Program-made: the position numbers and the translations under genes | Part shown: piece by piece, positions 57,940 through 64,000 of the stretch | Layout of the letters: the number at the start of each line of letters is the position of its first letter | How positions within the stretch are numbered: position 1 is the stretch's first letter | From: Epiperipatus broadwayi | Taxonomy: Eukaryota > Onychophora > Udeonychophora > Euonychophora > Peripatidae | Assembly: GCA_028023455.1 (NCBI GenBank) | Contig: JAQFVV010000231.1 | Coordinates: 248,001-312,000, forward strand | DNA: 64,000 nt | Direction of reading: 5' to 3' | The notes under the pieces: model-generated | Told to the model about the DNA's origin: nothing | Databases searched by the model: none | What the model saw: only the letters and a program-made list of their open reading frames with translations

Positions 57940-58770
57940 GAACCAAACATTTTGCTAATTTATTATATATATTGTAGCCATGTAATAGCTAAAGTATTAA
58001 ATGTAAATGTCGAATATGATGATAATAATTAATAGCATGTTAATTTTAAACCCTTGGTGAATAAAAAATTAAGTTGAATACGACACTAATAATGATTAGC
58101 ATATTAATTCTAAAAACTTCAGTAAATAAAAGTTTTGTTCCAGTGTGTGCCCGTGAGTTTCTCTGCATTTCCTCTCAAACAAATATTTCTCTATAAAAAA
58201 ACAAATAAAAAAAAAGACACTAGTTTGTAAAATTAATTTGGAAAAGTGAAAAAGGGAGAGAAACAGTTTCTTATTAAATTCCATGGTAGAAGTTTAACTA
58301 AGTCATTTATAAAAATAAATAAAAATACGGAATTGCAGAATAAATTTGTATACCTGAAATGAAAATAATAAAATATATTTTCTCATTATTTTCTCTGCTT
58401 CCCCTTTTCTATTTCCAAGTCAACATATTCTTTCCTTTCCTATATTTACCACAAAACAGACAGTGACAATGATTTTAAAGTAGATGTCTAATTAAGTTAC
58501 TTATTGATAAACACTTTATTGAGAATTGCATTGAGATATTTAAGTTGATAACCTATAAAAGGTTACCAGTAAAAAGGTTTGGTCAGTCAATCAGCCAATC
58601 AACCAGTTTACGTTTTATGAAAACCATTGGAATGTGTATATACACTTTGAAGGTTAGAAAAGAAGAAAGAGTGTGTAAGAAATAAAATATATAAAATATG
58701 TGATCGTTATGTACTTTCTATACACACACATATATATATTACATCTAATGTCTTCATGGTTATATGATGT
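57940..58770. other. AT-rich non-coding stretch
   Basis: A diverged tandem duplication (TTAATAGCATGTTAATTTTA, GATTAGCATATTAATTCTAA) lies at 58,008-58,130. No gene seen. Confidence 0.5.
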
Positions 58771-58775
58771 GAATA

Positions 58776-59101
58776 AAATAATTTTTGGATTAAACATGTA
58801 TTAGTTTTAATTAATTCCCAACGTTTCGATGAAACAGCATCCGTCATTGTCAAGGATAACTTTTCAAAAAAAAAAGCCCATTAGATCTTATATAGTAATA
58901 AGATTGACTGTGAAGTAAAGAATGGGATTGTGTCTTAAGTAGTTGTGCATTCAGAATGTATGTTCACATTCAATTTTGTTAGTATTTGAGATTTACCAGT
59001 TTTTCTTTGAAAAGTTAATCTTGACTAGAGTGGATGCTATTTCGTAGAAATATTGGGAATAAATCAAAACTAACACATGGTTTAACTAAAAAACTATTTT
59101 A
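58776..59101. repeat. Foldback element with about 95-bp arms
   Basis: ATTCCCAACGTTTCGATGAA is mirrored by a TTTCGTAGAAATATTGGGAAT stretch; AGGATAACTTTTCAAA by TTTGAAAAGTTAATCTT; the outer AAAATAATTTTTGGATTAAA also pairs. The CAACGTTTCGA word is shared with the inverted pair at 1.17-1.68 kb. Confidence 0.75.
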
Positions 59102-59104
59102 TTT

Positions 59105-59109
<5 letters not shown>

Positions 59110-59136
<27 letters not shown>

Positions 59137-59710
59137 CAAGTATACATATAGACTCCGAATACTAAAGAAGTGAACGTGTTATGATTACCGTATGTTATAT
59201 ATCAAAAGCATGCTAAAGCATGAATAAAAGATAAATTTAAAATATATAGACTGCTTTTTCTGTATAAATGTCCAGAACAGTTATGTAAATATTATAATTG
59301 TTCAGAAAAGAGAAGAAAAAAGTATTGAAATACATATTTTTGTCCTCTCTATAGCTTCGCTTCCAAGCGCTTCACACGCTTTTAAATTTATATACATACA
59401 AAGTAATAAACAAATGGCTTGCTGAGAAAACTCTTGTAGGCCATCCTCAACCACATCACACTCCATGAAAAAAGAGTTAAATGTTTAGCCTGCATAATGT
59501 AGCATGAAGAAAAAAAACTTAAATTGATCCACTCCAACTCTACCATACATAAATACTTAAGTGTGCCTCACCAAAAAAAAAGATTTATTGAATATGACCA
59601 GCAAATTATGATTAATCATTGAAGAAATATCATGGCTATTTTGTTAATTGGTACAATTTACAATTTTTTCAAAAACCCATATGGATAAATTTGTGGAATT
59701 ATAAAATGCA
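59110..59710. other. AT-rich non-coding stretch
   Basis: CA and AT dinucleotide runs near 59,105-59,137; no gene seen. Confidence 0.5.
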
Positions 59711-59712
59711 TA

Positions 59713-59840
59713 GATGTGATGTGATGTATTATGGCTTCTCCTTAAACGAAGTCAAGAATATCTCAGCAACTATGCCCAGATAAACCTGTTAGCCACTTTA
59801 TTTTCCATTCCCCACTCTAAGTCTTCCCATATTCTAAGTA
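59713..59840 (+). repeat. Dispersed repeat R3, copy 2
   Basis: GTGATGTGATGTATTATGGC, AAGAATATCTCAGCAACTA and CTAAGTCTTCCCATATTCTA parallel 53,445-53,585. Confidence 0.7.
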
Positions 59841-59934
59841 ATTAGTTAATCAAAGAGTCATCTAGGGGGAAAGATTGAAAATATTAAATACAACTTTAAT
59901 CCATTTTCAGTGCTAATTACCCTTGACAAAAATT

Positions 59935-60010
59935 ATTAAATCACTAAACATCACATGATCACCTCTTATACTACTGTATGGAGAGTTTTGCCTTTGTTTA
60001 CAAAAATTAT
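59935..60010 (+). repeat. R2 family fragment
   Basis: CACTAAACATCACATGATCA followed by ACTGTATGGAGAGTTTTGCC. Confidence 0.6.
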
Positions 60011-60124
60011 TATTATATTCAAGGCCACAACAAAAGTTGTATTTAATATTTTCAATCTTTCCCCCTAGTATATAGTATTAAGTGCCTTTAATTTATCATA
60101 TTTCAATGACAGAGATATTAAAAT

Positions 60125-60406
60125 TATTCAGAGTACAATTACATAGAAATATATGGATGAGAAAATATATAGATACCATTGATATCATTAAAAAAAAATT
60201 AAGAGACTGAAATAAATATGGAATGGACATACTGGTGGAAAAAAGTGTAATATATGAACAATTGAAATTAAAACTTGTAGCCCAAGAGATTTAAAACTAC
60301 CTAGAAAAAGACAATATGTGAGATGGATGGTTAGATGAAGAAAGTTTGCTGTTCTGATGTGGAGAAGAGAGACTAAGGGTCAGAGAAACTGGATTAAACT
60401 ATAGAA
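60125..60406 (+). mobile_element. RTE-like LINE 3' fragment
   Basis: AATATGGAATGGACATACTG (decayed WAGH region), AACTACCTAGAAAAAGACAA, ATGTGAGATGGATGG and GATGTGGAGAAGAGAGACTA follow the order of the 2236 copy. It is cut at its 3' end exactly where the hAT-like element begins. Confidence 0.75.
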
Positions 60407-61544
60407 CAGCCATGCACAACCTTTCCTAGTTTGGGGCTAAATTATTATTCTGTCTCTGAGTCAAGGGCTGGACCAAATTATTAAATATTACAAATTAATA
60501 ATGAATGAATTAAAACAAGTTGCTAATTTATATTTCATTTATATATGCTTAGATATAAAGCTCTACATAAATTTTATAATAATAATAATGATATAACAAT
60601 TCAATGTGGAATTTACTCTTGTACTTCAACAAGGAGACTATCAATACAGATGTTAATATTACTTAAGAATAATCACATAGAATTTTCGAGGTTTTTGCTA
60701 TTATTCTTGTCCAAATTCTAGATTTATTGTATTTCTTCCTCGAAAAAAATGCTGCCAAAAGACATAATTTTTCTTGAAAAGATAAAACAAGACAAAAATG
60801 TGATTTTCATTAATTGTTAGTGATTATGACATAACATTTTTGTAAAAGTCTTATTATTTAAACCAAAAACTATGTCACTAGTCAAGCATTGGTGGCCTAG
60901 CAGTTAGCATAGCTGCCTTCCAAGCAGCTGGCCCGAGTTTGCTTCCTGGTCAATGCTTTGACATATAAAAAAAAAAAAACTATGTCACTAGTAAGAGATT
61001 GTCTTTGAAAATATTTTATTTGTAAAAAGGCTTCTCTTAGAAAGTACACCACAAGAAAATAGAAGTCGCCATTACTGGCTTTAAAAAAATTGCTTTTGCA
61101 AAGTCGGTAGGTAAAATATTTTAATAAGAGTAAATAATTTATTAACTTTTAGAATTTTCTTGTTTCTTTGATAATAAATAATTCTAAATATATCATTTTT
61201 TTAATAACATAAATTTATAATATCTAATGTTTCATTGCTGCAACTTTTTCAATAGGTAACATGCAGCCAAAGAACATGTGCTTTTTTGTTATCAAAAAAA
61301 AACTTCATTTTTATATTTATTTTCACAATTTTAAAATAATGAAATTTCATTTTTGAAATTTTAATCATTAGAAAGTTTATATAAAGATATTATAAAATAT
61401 AAATTAATTATGTGAATTAATAGGACACACCATTTTTACTCCCTCCATGAATCAAACATCATGGAAATAGATTAGTGGTGAGATGGATCAAAAGAAATAG
61501 AGAGTCGCATCGGCTTGCAGGCTGGGGGTTGTCCATATGGGCTG
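60407..61544. mobile_element. Probable non-autonomous hAT-type element
   Basis: The left end CAGCCATGCACAACC and the reverse complement of the right end, CAGCCCATATGGACAACC, resemble each other, and both continue into GC-rich words (TTTGGGGC, CCCCAGCCTGCA). The 8-bp flanks (CTATAGAA and TAGAGGAA) match poorly, so ends are tentative. The interior is non-coding and hosts a compact tRNA retroposon. Confidence 0.45.
60865..60992 (+). mobile_element. Compact tRNA retroposon (tRNA-only SINE), copy 2, with target duplications
   Basis: A 72-nt tRNA-like unit (60,886-60,957) starts GCATTGG and closes with TCAATGC, giving a 7-bp acceptor stem with one G-T pair. The anticodon arm GCTGC-CTTCCAA-GCAGC is perfect with anticodon TCC (Gly). 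The T loop TTTGCTT lacks the conserved A58, so it is unlikely to be a working tRNA gene. A short ACATAT link and an A-run follow. Identical 18-bp flanks, AAAAACTATGTCACTAGT (60,865 and 60,975), are typical of LINE-mediated insertion. Confidence 0.85.
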
Positions 61545-61584
61545 TAGAGGAACAATAAAAATAATAATCAAATGACTTTATTTC

Positions 61585-61765
61585 TATTAAGCCAATAAAC
61601 ACCACATGATCACCATTTCTTATGCTTGCTCTTAACTGTTATATATTGGATGACTAATCACTAAATGGGGATTTTATGCACAAGCCTTCGGGCATCCATT
61701 GATTACTCTGGCTTGCACTGAGTGGCAATATGTATAGAGAGTTTTGCCTGTTTTAGTGACTATTT
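61585..61765 (+). repeat. R2 family copy
   Basis: CCAATAAACACCACATGATC, ATATTGGATGACTAATCAC, GGGGATTTTATGCACAAGCC and CATCCATTGATTACTCTGGC, in R2 order; the sequence then runs into SINE-B. Confidence 0.65.
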
Positions 61766-61769
61766 TTTG

Positions 61770-61860
61770 TGAGTTCATATAAAGTTTGAGGACCAAAGTG
61801 CTCGAATTGGAATTGATCCAAGATCTTATTCAGAATATGACATTGTATCATGTGAATGAT
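61770..61860 (-). repeat. tRNA-derived SINE, family SINE-B, head fragment
   Basis: Minus-strand reading has CAATGTCATATTCTGAATAA, GATCTTGGATCAATTCCAAT and CAAACTTTATATGAACTCAC, matching the 49.4-kb head. Confidence 0.55.
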
Positions 61861-61999
61861 AATACTTGAACATGATGAAGATAATATAATACCTTTTCAG
61901 TTGTAGAAGGTAAAACAGTGACTAAACTTTATATACTATACCCACTTTCATCATAAGCCACAAATCAGAGCTAGCCATAGGCATTTCTGATAGTTATTC

Positions 62000-62050
62000 A
62001 TCTGCTGGTTAGTAAACAGGTATCTAGCGATTTTTACCTACAGAATAAAA
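62000..62050 (+). repeat. SINE core
   Basis: GGTTAGTAAACAGGTATCTA followed by GCGATTTTTACCTA, the plus-oriented shared core. Confidence 0.5.
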
Positions 62051-62165
62051 CATGTTGATTAATGTCTTCAGTGTTTGTTTAAAACTGGGGATTCCATTAC
62101 TCTGGGATAGACTAGGACCGATTTACCCTATCATTAACTATACATACAAACATGCACATAACTAA

Positions 62166-62198
62166 CCAATGACGTCACATGAAATATTTGCGCATGCG
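62166..62198. promoter_or_regulatory. Cluster of CCAAT, CRE and NRF1-like words
   Basis: CCAAT (62,166-62,170) overlaps the full CRE palindrome TGACGTCA (62,170-62,177); TGCGCATGCG, close to the NRF1 consensus, follows at 62,189-62,198. Clustering of three promoter words within 33 bp in AT-rich DNA is unusual. No open frame or splice-like exon is visible downstream, so the role is unproven. Confidence 0.3.
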
Positions 62199-62209
62199 TA
62201 TTTAATTAA

Positions 62210-63715
62210 TAAAAGATACTGTTTATTCCAAACATATTTGCAAGTTTATATGTTAGTAAAAATGATTTGAATTTTCTCGAACGGATTTCTATACGTTCAA
62301 ATTAAATTTTCTTTTAATTAAATCTGCTTTTGATTAAATTTTGTAAAACATATTTCTTTTTTTTTTTATTTAAACAAAAAATTTTCACAATAGAAATTTT
62401 TATTCGATGATTATGTTTGTTACTTAAATTAAATTAATATTATATTGGTGTTAAAGTAATTACTTTTAGTTTACAATAAATAATGTTATCTTCTCGAATT
62501 GTTAGATGAGAGCGGGGAAATATTAAAATACCACCACACATTAAAAGCTATAATAAAGTTCGTAATTATTTCTTTGATAATTTAAAAATAAATAATGGAT
62601 GGTTAGTAATATGATTAATATTGACTTAATAACGTTGTGTGTGAGAGATGGAGACTTTCAATAGAACATTAAAGGTTATTGATTAATTGTATTTCATTTT
62701 TTATTTATTTAATTTTTCAAATTAGAATTTTAATTACCTTCATAAATTAAAAGTTACAACTTTTTTTTCTTTTTTATTACTGCTCGTTTATCCTGATTTT
62801 AAAATAGGTACAAAAAAATAAAATATGTAAAATGTCATTTTCACTATACAAAAAACTTAAAATGTCTGAAATGCCAAATTTAATTAAAATATGACCAACT
62901 AAAAAGATAGATCATTTTGCATATCATGTTTTTTTAAATTTTACGCAAAAAAAGAAAGTGGGAAGTGGGGGGGGGGGGGTATATAAGAGCTAATAATATT
63001 TTATGTAATGCGAAAAAAATTTTAAAAAAATCATTCCACACTCAGTATATTTTAAATAAGTTATTCATTCCCGTCCCCTCCCCCGACATATTTTAAAGTA
63101 ACAAAAATGCACTAGTTCAGACCTGCTCTCAAAAAATCATTTACCTTTTCTCCACCTTTTCGCTTCATTTCACCTAAGCTTTTTAATTTTTTGACACTAA
63201 TCATTTTATTATCTATTTTATTTTCGTGATTAATTATCTTCATTATTGGCGACACCATCTATAAATGATTAGATTCATCAGAAGTAAAAAAATCAATTCT
63301 AGTGTGTGTATATATATATGTAAAAATATAGGAAAAGACAAAATAAAAATCCCATAAATATGTTAACACTTAATTATCTAAAATACACTCACAAAAAGAA
63401 TATTCAAGCTAGGTTTTGTATTATAATGAATGTTTAATGCGTTAACTTTCCACAATTCCAGATTCAAACTCAGAGCAAGGATCAATTTTTCAAGTATCAC
63501 ATAATGCTGAAATTGGGTGTTTTTCTTTTCAGGTATTCTAGTCAAATCCACTGAACCTTCCCATAGGTAAAATGCTTAAAGGAAAATTGTCTTTACATAA
63601 CTATGCAAAAGTAAAGACCTCTTTCCAAAAACCCTTTGTAAAAGTATAAGAACTATGAAGGCATTACTAAACTTATCAATGACAAATAGTGAGGGGGTTG
63701 GATAGTTTTTCATTC
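62210..63715. other. AT-rich non-coding stretch
   Basis: Contains a G-run of about 13 at 62,967 and pyrimidine-rich CCCGTCCCCTCCCCCG at 63,070. No gene seen. Confidence 0.5.
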
Positions 63716-63719
63716 TTGT

Positions 63720-63920
63720 TTGCCGTTCTACCCAAGAATAGCCAAATACCCATTTGTTGATCAGTGTTGAATGGTTAACGAGATTGGTTTTGGGCATCTA
63801 ACTAAAAGGTAAAAAAAAATTGATTAGAAAAAAAACATCTTCAAAGTTACTCAGTCTGAATTCAAATCCATATTGCAGTACATGGTAAATAACTGTACCA
63901 CATTGGCAATATGAGATCCT
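63720..63920 (-). repeat. tRNA-derived SINE with shared core
   Basis: On the minus strand a head with B-box-like GGATTTGAATTCAG (near 63,860) is followed by the core in the form CTGATCAACAAATGGGTATT and TGGCTATTCTTGGG. The minus frame 63,576-63,797 overlaps it by chance. Confidence 0.55.
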
Positions 63921-64000
63921 TCAGTCTTTCTAGCATTCATCAATAAAGATACTTAGTTATTTTTAAATGAAGGTAAAACAAATAAACAGTAAATCCCTAA

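Noticed and set aside
60886-60957. Functional tRNA-Gly gene
   Set aside because: The T-loop lacks conserved C56 and A58, and the unit has an A tail and target duplications, all indicating a retroposed copy.

Overview
This is a strongly AT-rich eukaryotic window, most consistent with intergenic or intronic DNA of an invertebrate animal. The indicators are tRNA-derived SINEs, 3' ends of RTE/BovB-like LINEs, a decayed Penelope-like retroelement, hAT-type termini, many foldback (MITE-like) elements, and long TATC, AT and ATT microsatellites. Phylum and species cannot be fixed from the sequence. I found no intact protein-coding gene that I can defend. Nearly all open frames are short and fall in repeats, and several are open only because a microsatellite or palindrome lacks stops.

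Layout. 1-15 kb: SINEs (366, 1404, 3958, 4508, 4712, 6431, 9365, 12810), LINE 3' fragments (2.24, 5.18, 5.50 kb) and two dispersed families, called R1 (ends in a tRNA-B-box-like motif) and R2 (carries the motif ACTAGTCTGG). 15.1-15.5 kb: a GC-richer patch with a roughly 28-bp minisatellite. 16.1-18.0 kb: a dead Penelope-like element (RT plus GIY-YIG) interrupted by a 484-bp foldback element. 18.4-19.7 kb: a 50-bp-arm hairpin and an inverted pair of coding-like segments flanking a non-autonomous hAT element. 20.2-20.7 kb: about 96 TCTA units. 21-31 kb: mostly plain AT-rich DNA with R2 copies.

The centrepiece is 31.6-37.9 kb, a giant foldback structure. A 5.3-kb palindrome (32,558-37,874) has arms of about 2.1 and 2.6 kb and a loop of about 0.67 kb. 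It abuts head-to-head a third, partial arm (31,611-32,555). Each arm carries nested repetition: a 45-47-bp tandem array, roughly 365-bp units, and subterminal arrays of the palindrome ATCACGTGAT (15 copies in all). Its terminal sequence is related to that of the small foldback element inside the Penelope remnant, so the two look like one non-autonomous DNA-transposon family at very different sizes.

38-44.5 kb has several GC-richer islands of unknown nature. 40-59 kb holds more hairpin elements, including a 311-bp, apparently perfect hairpin at 51.1 kb, plus R2 copies, LINE fragments and microsatellites. 59.7-64 kb has a LINE fragment, a probable hAT element containing a compact tRNA-only retroposon with clear target-site duplications, and a CCAAT/CRE/NRF1-like cluster at 62.17 kb. 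Nothing indicates genes working together; the biology here is mobile-element activity, nesting and decay.
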